Source: Nitrospirota bacterium
GTDB lineage: Bacteria; Nitrospirota; Nitrospiria; Nitrospirales; Nitrospiraceae
DNA: 64,000 nucleotides
Direction of reading: 5' to 3'
Assembly: GCA_016219645.1 (NCBI GenBank)
Contig: JACRLR010000016.1
Coordinates: 186,001 to 250,000 of the forward strand
Shown: in pieces, positions 9,116 to 18,740 of the stretch
How the letters are laid out: the number at the start of each line of letters is the position of its first letter
Numbering within the stretch: the first letter of the stretch is position 1
Made by a program: the position numbers and the translations under genes
The notes under the pieces: model-generated
The model's database searches: none
The model's input: the letters and a program-made list of their open reading frames with translations, nothing else
Told to the model about the DNA's origin: nothing

Positions 9116-9331
9116 TCAGTACCCTGTGAGGTAGTGCGGTTCGAAGACCAAGATCAACCACACGAACCAGCCAACCAGATAGGCGAGATAGATCAGATAG
9201 ACCAGATCAACTCGCCCCACCAGTTTCGTGTGCCAGGAAGGTCGTTCTGCATCCTGGTGGACTCCACGTCCCTTTGGCAGGCTATAACCGGTGGCTGGCG
9301 CGATGAGCGTCCTGTGCTTCGTATCCGTCAT
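9116..9331 (-). CDS. Small single-pass membrane protein, C-terminus repeat-encoded
   Basis: 71 residues if the ATG at 9331 is used. The first 38 residues are hydrophilic (MTDTKHRTLIAPATG...), then a strongly hydrophobic segment (DLVYLIYLAYLVGWFVWLI) gives one transmembrane helix. The hydrophobic stretch is encoded by a nonamer arm read in frame, giving VYL/AYL/VWL tripeptides. A leftward sigma54 promoter at 9580 with its paired palindromes points at this reading frame, and similar modules precede other small membrane proteins, which is the main reason to keep it. The long leader (about 240 nt) and weak ribosome site are against it. Confidence 0.4.
   Translation of the reverse strand: MTDTKHRTLIAPATGYSLPKGRGVHQDAERPSWHTKLVGRVDLVYLIYLAYLVGWFVWLILVFEPHYLTGY
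9140..9215. repeat. Nonamer arm (single orientation)
   Basis: Units such as CCAACCAGATAGGC and GATAGACCAGATC lie in one orientation only, inside the end of the small membrane ORF. Confidence 0.7.
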
Positions 9332-9579
9332 ATTGTTCCGGCTTGGCAGTCCCGTGCCGATTATCATGGGTGCGATGGTCGTCACGAAGGATGTCACGCC
9401 CGATCTTTTCATGGATGCCGTTGCGAGGCGTTCGAGGCCACCATCCGCCTGGGCTTCTCTCAAGTACGGCTGGCGCTGGCGTACTCTTAGTCCGTCGAGG
9501 AGGCGCCGAACGTGAAAAGGCCGGCTGGAAAAATGGTCGAACACCTCGCGACAGCATCCATGAACTGATCGAATACTTA

Positions 9580-9594
9580 GCAAGCCACGTGCCT
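9580..9594 (-). promoter_or_regulatory. Sigma54 promoter (-24/-12)
   Basis: Read leftward: AGGCAC-GTGGC-TTGC, matching the sigma54 consensus TGGCAC-N5-TTGC except for the first base. It lies 97 bp from the paired palindromes at 9691-9728. Confidence 0.65.
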
Positions 9595-9690
9595 CATCTG
9601 AAAGGGCATGTCTCCTCGTAATAGTCGGAGGTTTTCCTGAGTATTGGACCGGAGTGCGTGCTTCTATTGGGGGCGGAAAGCGATTGTGGT

Positions 9691-9728
9691 GAATCGAAAA
9701 CGATTCGCTACTGAATCAAATTGGATTA
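9691..9728. promoter_or_regulatory. Paired palindromes, candidate enhancer (UAS)
   Basis: Two 16-bp palindromic sites, GAATCGAAAACGATTC and GAATCAAATTGGATTA, with centres 22 bp apart, upstream of the sigma54 promoter at 9580. Same architecture as five other modules. Confidence 0.65.
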
Positions 9729-9734
9729 CCTTGG

Positions 9735-9910
9735 GAAGTGGGAAGTGGGAAGTGGTAAGTAGTGAGTAGTAAGTGGTGAGTTGGATGAGGGAGGTTCTGA
9801 GTTCTGAGTTAAGGGCGAGCGGGATGGGTGAGACGAGCGGGAAAAGCGAGACTGGCATGGCGAGAGAGGGTTGATGGGAACCAAACAAACTAAACAAACC
9901 AAAGAACGAG
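9735..9910. repeat. Heptamer tract and short nonamer arm
   Basis: GGGAAGT/GTGAGTA heptamers (about 9735-9815) are followed by a short CCAAACAAA nonamer arm (about 9885-9908) just beyond the stop codon of the leftward DUF928 gene. Confidence 0.5.
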
Positions 9911-9923
9911 GGCTAGGACGGGG

Positions 9924-10679
9924 CTACTTAGCGGGCGCTTGGATAGAACGAAGGTCCCACTCGGCGACCCCGGAAAGACCGATTTGATTCAGCAATGCAG
10001 CTCGATGTCTGCGAAGCGATTGGTCTGAAGGGTTCGTGTCGATCAACTCACAGAGACAGGCCATGGCGTCGTACCAGAAACCGTTCGCGGCATTCCCTAG
10101 CACGCTCTGCCGGTCCTCGCAGGTCAGGATGGGCTTGAAGACGAGGCAGTCATTGAACTCACAGCGCTCAATCATGCCGCCGGCGACAATATCCTTTGAC
10201 GGCGAGTCCGGATCGCGGACAGCGGAGATGAACCAGCGATATTGCACATCCGGTTCCAGTACAAGGCCCCAATCTTTGAGATTGATGGAGTGGATACCTG
10301 CATGGGCCGGGGTGGGAATCAGACCTTCATGCAGCGGCGTGACCGATCCGACATTGATAAGCGTAAATTTCAGCGGGTAGATCGTCGGTTTTGAGAGAAA
10401 CCAGTTCAGAACGGGAGTCTTTTTGACGGTGAGCCCGACATGGTCCGGCACCAGAGCCACGAGCACGGGATCGCTTCCGTCCGTCCCGCGCAATCCCCCG
10501 CCGACACGAGCACGCGGAGTCAGCTTCCTGGGAGGCTGGTAGAGAGGAAGTGGCGCATCTTCTTTGGGCCCAGCCTGCGCAACGGCGGCCTGATCCGCGA
10601 CCGCAGGCGTCGAGCTTGGACCAAACAATCCCATACTCACGATCATCAGTGATAGCAGCGGGACAGTTAGGGTTCGCAT
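9924..10679 (-). CDS. DUF928 exported protein, copy 1
   Basis: 251 residues with a signal peptide (LTVPLLSLMIVSMGLFG...AVADQA). The body matches the DUF928 family: a Pro-rich YQPPRKLTPRARVGGG entry, GLRGTDGS, LVALVPDHVGLT and a conserved FWYDAMACLCELI region near residue 205. Function is unknown; in this window it accompanies TpsA, TpsB and CHAT genes in both copies of the cluster, so a periplasmic accessory role is inferred. It is the last gene of the leftward cluster, 345 bp after the CHAT gene with a hairpin between. Confidence 0.85.
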   Translation of the reverse strand: MRTLTVPLLSLMIVSMGLFGPSSTPAVADQAAVAQAGPKEDAPLPLYQPPRKLTPRARVGGGLRGTDGSDPVLVALVPDHVGLTVKKTPVLNWFLSKPTIYPLKFTLINVGSVTPLHEGLIPTPAHAGIHSINLKDWGLVLEPDVQYRWFISAVRDPDSPSKDIVAGGMIERCEFNDCLVFKPILTCEDRQSVLGNAANGFWYDAMACLCELIDTNPSDQSLRRHRAALLNQIGLSGVAEWDLRSIQAPAK

Positions 10680-10910
10680 AGCGCCCTCCTCTTACGGCTG
10701 ATCGGCCAGTAAAGAATATGGTGAGGCGCACTGTAGCACATCGACGAGAATACCAACAGCAGGGACTGGGTCCACCGTCTTCGGCAGCGCCTGTCCAGCG
10801 GTTCCCGCAGGATGTTCAAAAGGCCAACCTTATCACCCGCCCAACCCCGGCGCGCCGAGACGCGCCTTGTCCCAAGCAAGGTCGCAGCGGTTTTTCACAC
10901 TATCTCTAAA
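10680..10910. other. Intergenic region, partial MITE end
   Basis: No gene is seen. A short tract at about 10807-10828 (GCAGGATGTTCAAAAGGCC) resembles one end of the palindromic elements at 44831 and 56965. It is upstream of DUF928. Confidence 0.35.
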
Positions 10911-11000
10911 GGGTGGCCTGGTCGATCCTCGATTGCGCGCGTCGAACGAGCACCTTCCGAGCGTGCGCGTTCCGCGAGCAGGAGGACAACCAGGCCACCC
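10911..11000. repeat. 90-bp palindromic element after CHAT gene
   Basis: GGGTGGCCTGGT at the left pairs with ACCAGGCCACCC at the right; the interior contains TTGCGCGCGTCGAACGAGCA. It sits 24 bp after the stop codon of the leftward CHAT gene and may terminate transcription. Related element: 57173-57268. Confidence 0.7.
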
Positions 11001-11024
11001 TTTCCTTCCTTTTTCAACATTCTG

Positions 11025-13376
11025 CTAGAGCCAATTGTTCAGCAGCAAGAACGGCGACCAGTATGCCGGATGTTCATAGACGCGATCTGTCAAGAGCTTC
11101 TGCTGTGCGTGCTGCAATGCTTGTGCCTTGGACAGTTTGGGATTTCGTAGTTCCCGATAAAATTCTGAGACCAAGGCAGCCGATGCTTCATCGTTGATGA
11201 ACCAGAGTGTCGCGAGCGCGCTCCGTGCTCCGGCTTTGATGGCCACACCGGCCAGGCCGAGCGCCGAACGGTCGTCGCCGGTCCCGGTCTGGCACGCGCT
11301 GAGGGTCAAGAGTTCCAGTGGATCTTTTCGGTACCGGAACAGTCCGATCAAATGGTCCAGCTCATTGATGGTGAGTTTCCCGTTATAGGTCAAAAGATAG
11401 GACTGCGTTGTGTCTGAGGCAAACCAGCCATGGGTGGCAATGTGCAGGATGCCATAGGGCTGGTTTTGTAATTTCTGTTCAAGCCGCGGAGTTGAAAATT
11501 CGGCATTCATGAGTTGATCCCCCTGGTAGAGCGTGCGAATGGCATTGACTTCTTCTTCGACGAAGGGGAGGGAGGGAAATCCTTGAACGGCTTTTGTGAG
11601 CCCGCCCGACAAGAGCCGGATCTTCTCGCGGTCGATAGGCTTCGGGTCGGTGAGATTCAGACCGGGTGTCGTAGCCACCGCAAACTTCTCGATGAGGAAC
11701 TGCCTGCCGTCATGAAGGGCAGCCATCGGCACGGTCCGGAGCGGACCATCCGGGATAAAGACCAGGGTATGGATCTGGAAGGAGGCCAAGTCCGGTTCGA
11801 GCGGGCGGATCAACCAGGCGTAGAGTTGTTGGGCGTGGGGAAGATACTCGCGCGTCGTTCGCTTTTCGACCGTTTTGCGAAAGACACGTACTTCTTGTGT
11901 GAGTGTGGCTGATGAGACGGGGATTGACAGGCGTTTCAGTCCGTTGGGGAAGCTGACCAACAGTTCCAACCGATCTGCAAAGACGATGGGATACACCACA
12001 GCCGTTCCGGCGGCGAGTGTGTCCAGCTTCGTGATACGCGCTTGGAGTGTATCTACACAGTCGTCCTGGAAGTAATCCCGAAACTCGGCTGCCTTGTAGG
12101 TCTCGATCGCGTCACGTGCGAGGCGCAGATACTGTTCAGCCCCTTGCGAGTCGTCTGTCAGTGACGCGCGGTGGAGCAGCAGATCGGCCAGCTCAAAGAA
12201 GAGCGTACGGACTGAATCTTCTCCGGCGAATGAGTCGTTCCCCCATGCGGAGGTGACTTCCAGGCGAATGGGCCGCAGGGTTGTGGTGGCATGGCCGTAG
12301 GAAGCGATGGCTTCGTCCAGTTTGCTTGTTGCCGCCAGCAAACGGCCCAGTTGCCATTGCCAGCGGAAGAGTGACTCCGGGGCATTGGCCGACTGGGCGG
12401 AGAAGACCGCCCGTCTCGTCAGTTGCAACGATTCGTCGTAGCGATGTTCAGTTTCATACAAGTGACCGAGGTAGCCTTCGGCATAGGAGCGCGTTCTTGT
12501 GTCGCCGATTCGCTCCGCCACCGTCGTCGCTTCCAGCAGCACTCCGGCCGCGCGCAGCAGCAATGGTGCGTTCATGGCCGGCATGGAGGCGCGGAGTTGC
12601 TGGTAGCCCAGCCCCACCTGAATGAGATTCATCGCCTTGTCGTGCGAAGGCTCGAAATCATTCAGGGCATCAAAGGAGTGGTCCAGCCAGTCGCGCGCCT
12701 TATCCGGTTGATTCAGTTTCAGCGCCATGCGGGCCGCGTTGATGGAGGCTCGCACAGTCAGAGGGCGATCACCGTCCGCTTGTGCCTCTTGCGCACTGGT
12801 CACAAAGGCGTTCAGTGCATCCGCGTTCTGCTGCCGGGCGACGTGGGTGATGCCGAGGTCGTTGGAGATGGCCGCGATGAGGCGTCGATCTTTTTCGGCT
12901 TGTGCCAGAGCCAAGGCCTGGGTCAGATACTGCACCGAGGCGTCCGGTTTGCGCGCTGCCAGGTAGGTACGACCGAGACTCTCCATCACGCCGGCGATCC
13001 GCGCGCGATCTCCTGTCTGTTGCGCCAGGGTCAGCGCCAGCTCCAACTGTTGCAAGGCCTGACTGACCTGGCCCAGTGATTCAGACGCCTGCGCGGCCTG
13101 TTCCAGGGCCTGGCTCTGTTCTGCAGCCCTGCCGGCCCGCTCGTAGAGGTCTGCCGCCTGCTTCCAGGCGGCAAGCGCCTGATCGAACGATCCTCGTTGG
13201 TACGCCTGCAGTCCCTGTTGCATCAAGGTGTCCGGAGGAGGTTCGCCTGCGGAGACCGTTCCGGATGCTTTGGGCAGCAGGAAACAGGTCGCAAGGATGA
13301 GGAACAGAGCGAGCTTGAACAGATGGTTGATTTGGTTCATTTGGTTTGTTTTGTTTATTTGGTTGATTTCGTTCAT
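11025..13376 (-). CDS. TPR-CHAT protease (caspase-like), copy 1
   Basis: 783 residues. After a repeat-encoded N-terminus (NQINKTNQMNQIN) comes a signal peptide (LFKLALFLILATCFLL), so the protein should leave the cytoplasm. Residues about 50-420 are TPR/helical repeats; residues about 510-783 are a CHAT domain, a clan CD cysteine peptidase related to caspases and separase. The catalytic pair is visible: His649 in HIATHGW and Cys695 in LSACQTG. Operon order is TpsA, TpsB, this gene, DUF928. A role in processing or regulating the exported TpsA is inferred from the linkage. The start codon has no clear Shine-Dalgarno sequence. Confidence 0.92.
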   Translation of the reverse strand: MNEINQINKTNQMNQINHLFKLALFLILATCFLLPKASGTVSAGEPPPDTLMQQGLQAYQRGSFDQALAAWKQAADLYERAGRAAEQSQALEQAAQASESLGQVSQALQQLELALTLAQQTGDRARIAGVMESLGRTYLAARKPDASVQYLTQALALAQAEKDRRLIAAISNDLGITHVARQQNADALNAFVTSAQEAQADGDRPLTVRASINAARMALKLNQPDKARDWLDHSFDALNDFEPSHDKAMNLIQVGLGYQQLRASMPAMNAPLLLRAAGVLLEATTVAERIGDTRTRSYAEGYLGHLYETEHRYDESLQLTRRAVFSAQSANAPESLFRWQWQLGRLLAATSKLDEAIASYGHATTTLRPIRLEVTSAWGNDSFAGEDSVRTLFFELADLLLHRASLTDDSQGAEQYLRLARDAIETYKAAEFRDYFQDDCVDTLQARITKLDTLAAGTAVVYPIVFADRLELLVSFPNGLKRLSIPVSSATLTQEVRVFRKTVEKRTTREYLPHAQQLYAWLIRPLEPDLASFQIHTLVFIPDGPLRTVPMAALHDGRQFLIEKFAVATTPGLNLTDPKPIDREKIRLLSGGLTKAVQGFPSLPFVEEEVNAIRTLYQGDQLMNAEFSTPRLEQKLQNQPYGILHIATHGWFASDTTQSYLLTYNGKLTINELDHLIGLFRYRKDPLELLTLSACQTGTGDDRSALGLAGVAIKAGARSALATLWFINDEASAALVSEFYRELRNPKLSKAQALQHAQQKLLTDRVYEHPAYWSPFLLLNNWL

Positions 13377-13518
13377 GGTGAGTTTCGTTCAACGGGTAGT
13401 CCGGTTGAAACAGAAATGGTTGTTTATTTCAGTCGCACCATTGGAGGTCCTTTTGTGGCTCTGGGCTGATCGTTCAACCAAACAAACCAAATAAACGAAA
13501 CAAACCAAACAAACGGTC
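13319..13518. repeat. Nonamer inverted-repeat element around the CHAT start
   Basis: The left arm (13319-13374, GATTTGGTT/TATTTGGTT units) encodes the N-terminus of the leftward CHAT protein. The right arm (13470-13518) abuts the stop codon of the TpsB gene. The loop is about 95 nt. Confidence 0.8.
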
Positions 13519-13521
13519 TTC

Positions 13522-15342
13522 TCAGAAGAGATTGACCACAAATCCCAGATGCACTCCATTATCCTGGATCGTGTTGCTGATCTTCGGCACGTGGTTCAGC
13601 TGCTGCCCCCAATAGACTTCGAAACTGGCCCTGTCGTCCGGCAGGATATTCCAGCGGAGACCGACGCCGATGCTGGCGAGGGTGTCGGGAAAGGTGGTGA
13701 TCGGCGCCGTTGCGGAAATACGGTTGGCGCCCTTGTTCCAGCCATGCGCGACGTCCACAAAGGGCGCGAGCTGGAACATCGGTTGCCCGTTCGCCCAGCG
13801 GAATAACGGGAAGCGCGGCTCGACCGAGGCGATGAACGAGTTGTCGCGCAGGATGGTCACCTCGCGATAGCCGCGCACCGTATACCGGCCCCCCATCGCC
13901 ACCTGTTCAACCGGGAACAGGGGCGAGTTCGTGAGTTGCAAATCCATGTGACCAAGGAGCTGCATGCCGAGCAAATTTTCACCGAACTGCTTGATCCCCT
14001 GCACCTGACCCAACCAGGAGAAGAACTGGCTGTCCGGCGTGTCGGGGTCCGCATTGATGGTCGCGCCAAGGACGTTTATGCCCACGTTGAATCGCGAGCG
14101 GACGGCCAGCACCGTGTCGATGGTGCGATGGGTCCAGTCCTGGGCGAAGCGGAGCGCGGAGACGGTTGCCACGCCGTTCTGATAACCGGGGAACACATTC
14201 AACGTCACCTCATCGGGGGTGCCGTTGAAGAGAAAGCTTTGGGTAAAGAGATGTTCCCCGATGATCGAGAGGGCGACCTCATCGGTCACGGTCTTATAAA
14301 TCGGGTGGCGGAGGCTCATGCCGATGATCTCCGAGTTGGTCTTGATGTTCAGTGGACTGAAGGGCTGCTCGATCAGGCGGAAGCCGGCGCGCCGGTAGTA
14401 TGGCGAAAAGGTCGTGCCGAACCGGTTGAAGGGAAGGGCGTAGGAGGCATCTACAATCGGATAGGCGCCGCTAGACTGGCCGTAGCTGAGAATGAGGGGG
14501 TCCCCGCGGCCTGTCAGGTTGTTGTCGACCAGCCTGCCGGTACCGCGGATTTCTCCGACCAGCGGCGTCAGGTAGTTGTTGACCTCCATCGAGGCGTGAA
14601 ACGGTTGCTTGTCCGCCACGCGCACGTTCAACAGACTGTCGCCTCGCTGATCACCCGGCCGCAGTTCCGCGTTGATGCGCTCGATCCGGCGATCCTGCTG
14701 CAAGATTTGCAGCTGTTCTTGTAGCGGGGCGAGCGTCACCGGTGTGCGAACGCCGAGTGAGAGGCGGTCGCGCAGGTAAGACGATCGGAACCAGCGGTTG
14801 CCTTCCACATCGATCCTCGTCAACTTTCCTTCAATGATCTGCACCGTGATGACACCGGAGACGACGTCCTGGTCCGGGATGATCGCGCCGGAGGTCAGGT
14901 AACCCTTGTTGACATAGAGGAGCGTTAGGGTCAACCGGAGCCGTTCGAGATCCTCGGTCTGTAACGTCCGGTTCTTATACGGGGCCGTCGCTTCGGCGAT
15001 CTCGGCATCCGAAAACACGGTGTTGCCGGTCACCTGTACGTCACGGACAAATACTTGTAGTTTGCCTGGCTGTATCGGCACCCCGGTTTCAGGCGGAGGC
15101 GGGACGATGGGCAGTACGGGACTCGGCGGCGGTTTGGGCCGCACAAATTCTTCCTTCAGGGGGCCGGGCGGTTCGCCGTAGCGTCCCGTCGGTTCGAGCG
15201 TCGATGACGGCGTCTGTGCGAAGGCTGAAGTAGATGCCAACAGCATGACCATGGCGAGACCGATGCAGAAGAAAAGATGTCTCACGATCCGAATGGAGCG
15301 GGCGGGCGCCGGTTCCCCAGCGCGATAGGTCATGATCGACAA
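13522..15342 (-). CDS. Two-partner secretion transporter TpsB (ShlB/FhaC family), copy 1
   Basis: 606 residues: signal peptide (about 20-42), a Pro-rich linker, a POTRA_2 domain (about 95-170, VFVRDVQVTGNTVF) and a ShlB-type outer-membrane beta barrel (about 230-606). The loop-6 signature VRGYRE (in GGRYTVRGYRE) typical of FhaC/Omp85 transporters is present and the chain ends with Phe, as expected for BAM-folded barrels. It overlaps the upstream TpsA gene by 13 bp, so the substrate is almost certainly that exoprotein. Exports TpsA across the outer membrane. Confidence 0.94.
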   Translation of the reverse strand: MSIMTYRAGEPAPARSIRIVRHLFFCIGLAMVMLLASTSAFAQTPSSTLEPTGRYGEPPGPLKEEFVRPKPPPSPVLPIVPPPPETGVPIQPGKLQVFVRDVQVTGNTVFSDAEIAEATAPYKNRTLQTEDLERLRLTLTLLYVNKGYLTSGAIIPDQDVVSGVITVQIIEGKLTRIDVEGNRWFRSSYLRDRLSLGVRTPVTLAPLQEQLQILQQDRRIERINAELRPGDQRGDSLLNVRVADKQPFHASMEVNNYLTPLVGEIRGTGRLVDNNLTGRGDPLILSYGQSSGAYPIVDASYALPFNRFGTTFSPYYRRAGFRLIEQPFSPLNIKTNSEIIGMSLRHPIYKTVTDEVALSIIGEHLFTQSFLFNGTPDEVTLNVFPGYQNGVATVSALRFAQDWTHRTIDTVLAVRSRFNVGINVLGATINADPDTPDSQFFSWLGQVQGIKQFGENLLGMQLLGHMDLQLTNSPLFPVEQVAMGGRYTVRGYREVTILRDNSFIASVEPRFPLFRWANGQPMFQLAPFVDVAHGWNKGANRISATAPITTFPDTLASIGVGLRWNILPDDRASFEVYWGQQLNHVPKISNTIQDNGVHLGFVVNLF

Positions 15343-18300
15343 CCCGCGGAGCGCTCTACGGCAAAGGCCTGAGTCAGGAACCCGGCCGGCGCGATTTGAC
15401 GCAACGACAACAGGGGTTGGTCTGTCTGGTCTGTCTTGTCTATCTGGTCTATTTGGTGCGCAGCCAACCCTCCTCGGACTTCACCAGACAGACTAGACAG
15501 ACCAGATAGACTTTCCCCTGTGCCTGTGCCCAACATTGCCAGCGGACTCGCGAGCCAACTGCCCGGTTCGGTGGGCAGACTATCCCGTCCCGCCACGGTA
15601 AAGCTGCTGAACTGCCCGCCAGCCACCGCAGCGCAATGTTGATTCATCAGCGACGTCGCGATCAGCGGTGTTTTCCCCAGCGGCTGAATCTGGCCGCTGA
15701 CTGGAGCGTTCGGCGATTGAATCGTGATGGTGCCATTTACGCCGAATTGCGAGGAGGCCGAGATCACACTGTTGGCGTCCGGCAGGATGAAATTGGTCGT
15801 GATGGAGATATTCCCGCCCGGTCCCTGGAACGCGTTGGCCAGGATCTGGCTGTTCAGCAGAATGACATATTGTGGATCGATGTCTACGCTGCCACCCCCG
15901 CCGGTACCGTCGAGGACCGACGCACTGATCGTGCTATTCATGAGTTGGACGGTGCCGCCGGGATCGGTCGTAATCTTAATGGCGCCGCCGCTCGCCTGGT
16001 TGGCCTCGGTCGTCACCGAGCTATTGGTCATGGCGAACTGGTTGCCGGCATCGATCTGGATGTTGCCGGTGTTGCCAGGGCCGGTGCTGCTCGCGGAGAC
16101 GGACGCGCCGCTGGACATGCTGACCGTATTCGCCACGTCCACCGTGATTGTCCCGCCGGTGGCGGTGACCTCGGTACCAGAAGTCTTGGCCGAGAGCGTC
16201 CCGCCATTCTGGAGTGTGACGGTGTTGGCGTTCACGAAAATATTTCCTCCGGCGCCCGTGCCCTGTGTGTCGGTGAAGACGCCGGTGCCGGCCCCGTCGA
16301 TCAGGACTGATTGGGCCGAGCTTTCCTGACCTTGTATTGTGACGGTGCCGGCATTGCCGGTAGCCTCAAGTCCTAACTCTCTCCCTACTTCGCCTATTGC
16401 GCTGGTGCTGGTTAATTGGCTTCCAGATTTCAAATTCAGATCGTTCACTTTGAGTGTAATGCTTCCAGCAGCTCCTGTTGATTCGGTCGACGTGGAGATA
16501 ATACCCCCTCCTGCGACTTCGATATGTGGCGCTGTGACTGAAACTATTCCCGCGTCACCGATGCTGATCGTTTTCGATACAATTCCGCTCGGTACTGTGG
16601 AGCCAAACTCATTGATCCTTGCCCCGCTGATTGACAATGTGTCGGTTATAGTCATGTCTATATCCCCGCCACGGCCCACCCCCCCTCCGTCAGAAGAACT
16701 ATTCAGCTGTCCTCCCGTTGATAGAGTGATGCGGTCTGCGGTTATGCTTAGTGAGCCTGCGTTGCCGTCTCCGACAGTGGAAGTCCTGATAATGCCAAAA
16801 TCTGTGACGTTAATTGCACCAGCTGTTACGGACAACGTTCCGGGCTCAAGAACCCCGTCGATAGTATTGGATATTGCACCACCTCTTGAGACGAGTACTG
16901 TCCCTTGCGGAGCCGAAATGACCATCATTGGTCCGTTCTGGACTGCGCTCAGCGCACGAATTCTTCCGCCGTCCGTTACCGCGATATTCCGCGCGCCGAC
17001 GAACACGCTTCCAACCGCCCCGTCTCCGGCACTGTTGTTTTCGATACGGCTGAGACTGCCGTCCTCGAAGGCGCCCGATATTGATACGGTGTTACCTGCG
17101 CTCACGGATACGGACCCGCTGGCGCCAGAACTGCCGCTGATAGTCTGTATGGCCCCGCCTCCTGTTATGGCTACCATGTCCGTCGCTGTCACGGTCAGGT
17201 CTCCGGCACTACCGCTGTCGTTGGTGAGAGTCTGGATCAGACCGAGGGTATCGACCATTACGGAAGAGGCGTTTACGCTTACTGTCCCGCCTGCGGCGGA
17301 TAAGGTCTGGGTCTGTATACTGCTAGGCGCGCCTCCGACGCTGATGCCAGCCACAAGGACGGTATCGGCGTTGACCGTAACGTTGCCTCCAACCCCTTCC
17401 GCGAACCCTAGACTCGAAATTTGCCCACCTTCAATGAGGGTAACTCTCGAGGATTCCACGAGTATGTCGCCGCCGTGTCCCCCTGATCCGCTGGTGCTAG
17501 AAATGCTACTGGGTCTAAGAGTGCTGTCGACCCCTGAGATCTGGACTGTATCCCGAACTGACAATTGAATAGCTCCTGCGGCACCTGCCTCTATCGAGGC
17601 GGTTACGATCTGTGCTCCATTGCTAAGGATGGCATTATCAGCCACTAACTCAAATGCGGTCGAAGCCCCAGCAGTGTCTCCAGTTGTCCTTGCCACTAGA
17701 GAACTCCCGTCCAAGATAAATTGTCCCCCTCGAATATGTATCGTGCCAGCGCCATCGCCGCTCACATCTATGCTGGATTCTTGGTTGAGGATCACCGTGC
17801 CTAGAGTAGTAAAGGTCTGACCGTTGATGTTCGGAGAGGGAGCGAAGGTTTCCAGTAGCACCTCTCCCGGTGAAGCTGTACTGACAAGATTGATCTGACC
17901 ACCCGGTGCGGAGATGGAAGCCGGGGTGCCTGGCACAGAATCCATATCCATGCCAACCGTGATGTTGCCTCCCAGCAGTGAGATTCCTGTTCCGGTTGCC
18001 AATGTTAACCTGCTGCCTTCGACACGGATCGCTTGCGGGTTTGTGCCTAAAAATCCAAATGCAGCGACGGGTGAGGCAGTCAATAGAGCATCGGCAATAA
18101 TGTCGGGAACCGCGTTGAATCGCGCACCATCGGTGAGCCGGAGATAATCCGTTGTGGTGAAGGCCACCATTCCCCCGACATTCACCGTGGCATTAGGCCC
18201 GAATAGAAAGCCGTGGGGATTCATAAGAAAAAGATTGGCATGATCGAATCCGCCTGGCCCGTTGGTCTGAATCATTCCAAAAATAATCGACGGATTCTGC

Positions 18301-18671
18301 TGCTCGGTCACGCGGCCGAAAATGTTGTCGGTCGGCAAGTTTTGAGGGAGCAGGGTACCGTTCAGATCAACCGATCCTGTATTGAGGAAGTTGGCAATGT
18401 TGTTAGTAGGGACATTGAAATCTCCAAAGCTATGAAACAGATTCACTCCCCCGCCTGGTCTGGTGCCTCCGGTGATGTCGTACTGAGTAAGGGCTCCCAC
18501 TGCGATAGGATCGCTGACTTGGGTATGCATGCCGGACGGGGTGATGGGAGCAACTTGGGCGCGTGCAAGGCTGGAAACAAAGAGTATCAGGAACGCGAGG
18601 GTTACCGTGCGGAAAGAAGGGAAGCCCTGTGCAACGCACGAAAGTCTAAGAAGCATGAGCAGTAATCCCAT
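15330..18671 (-). CDS. Filamentous-haemagglutinin-type exoprotein TpsA, copy 1
   Basis: 1113 residues, signal peptide at about 18-39, then the TPS secretion domain (about 45-300) with GGTRPGGGVNLFHSFGDF, NIFGRV and NPHGFLFGPNA motifs, followed by a long beta-helical region rich in Gly, Ser, Thr and Asn. This is an exported adhesin/exoprotein of the FhaB class. Start at 18671 has a strong AGGGAGG ribosome site. The C-terminus is odd: a complete nonamer hairpin (15416-15512) lies inside the gene and encodes SLSGLSSLSG and HQIDQIDKTDQTDQ in frame, before a terminal SLRQIAPAGFLTQAF segment that also exists as a relic at 18741. Confidence 0.92.
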   Translation of the reverse strand: MGLLLMLLRLSCVAQGFPSFRTVTLAFLILFVSSLARAQVAPITPSGMHTQVSDPIAVGALTQYDITGGTRPGGGVNLFHSFGDFNVPTNNIANFLNTGSVDLNGTLLPQNLPTDNIFGRVTEQQNPSIIFGMIQTNGPGGFDHANLFLMNPHGFLFGPNATVNVGGMVAFTTTDYLRLTDGARFNAVPDIIADALLTASPVAAFGFLGTNPQAIRVEGSRLTLATGTGISLLGGNITVGMDMDSVPGTPASISAPGGQINLVSTASPGEVLLETFAPSPNINGQTFTTLGTVILNQESSIDVSGDGAGTIHIRGGQFILDGSSLVARTTGDTAGASTAFELVADNAILSNGAQIVTASIEAGAAGAIQLSVRDTVQISGVDSTLRPSSISSTSGSGGHGGDILVESSRVTLIEGGQISSLGFAEGVGGNVTVNADTVLVAGISVGGAPSSIQTQTLSAAGGTVSVNASSVMVDTLGLIQTLTNDSGSAGDLTVTATDMVAITGGGAIQTISGSSGASGSVSVSAGNTVSISGAFEDGSLSRIENNSAGDGAVGSVFVGARNIAVTDGGRIRALSAVQNGPMMVISAPQGTVLVSRGGAISNTIDGVLEPGTLSVTAGAINVTDFGIIRTSTVGDGNAGSLSITADRITLSTGGQLNSSSDGGGVGRGGDIDMTITDTLSISGARINEFGSTVPSGIVSKTISIGDAGIVSVTAPHIEVAGGGIISTSTESTGAAGSITLKVNDLNLKSGSQLTSTSAIGEVGRELGLEATGNAGTVTIQGQESSAQSVLIDGAGTGVFTDTQGTGAGGNIFVNANTVTLQNGGTLSAKTSGTEVTATGGTITVDVANTVSMSSGASVSASSTGPGNTGNIQIDAGNQFAMTNSSVTTEANQASGGAIKITTDPGGTVQLMNSTISASVLDGTGGGGSVDIDPQYVILLNSQILANAFQGPGGNISITTNFILPDANSVISASSQFGVNGTITIQSPNAPVSGQIQPLGKTPLIATSLMNQHCAAVAGGQFSSFTVAGRDSLPTEPGSWLASPLAMLGTGTGESLSGLSSLSGEVRGGLAAHQIDQIDKTDQTDQPLLSLRQIAPAGFLTQAFAVERSAGCRS
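15416..15512. repeat. Nonamer hairpin inside the TpsA coding sequence
   Basis: Both arms (GGTCTGTCTGGTCTGTC... and ...AGACAGACTAGACAG) are within the open frame of the leftward exoprotein gene. The 9-nt unit keeps the reading frame. Confidence 0.85.
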
Positions 18672-18740
18672 GAGGCATCCTCCCTGCTGTTTGGCCTTGG
18701 AGGGCCTGAATATGCGTTCCGTGCTATGTGATCCGACGCA

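Noticed and set aside
13936-14724. 262-residue plus-strand frame antisense to TpsB-1
   Set aside because: Shadow of the transporter gene; no recognisable domain or start signal.
15636-17568. Long plus-strand reading frames of 224 and 409 residues antisense to TpsA-1
   Set aside because: They mirror the low-complexity beta-helix gene; composition is Pro/Thr/Val-rich without domains, and the minus-strand frame has signal peptide, secretion domain and ribosome site.
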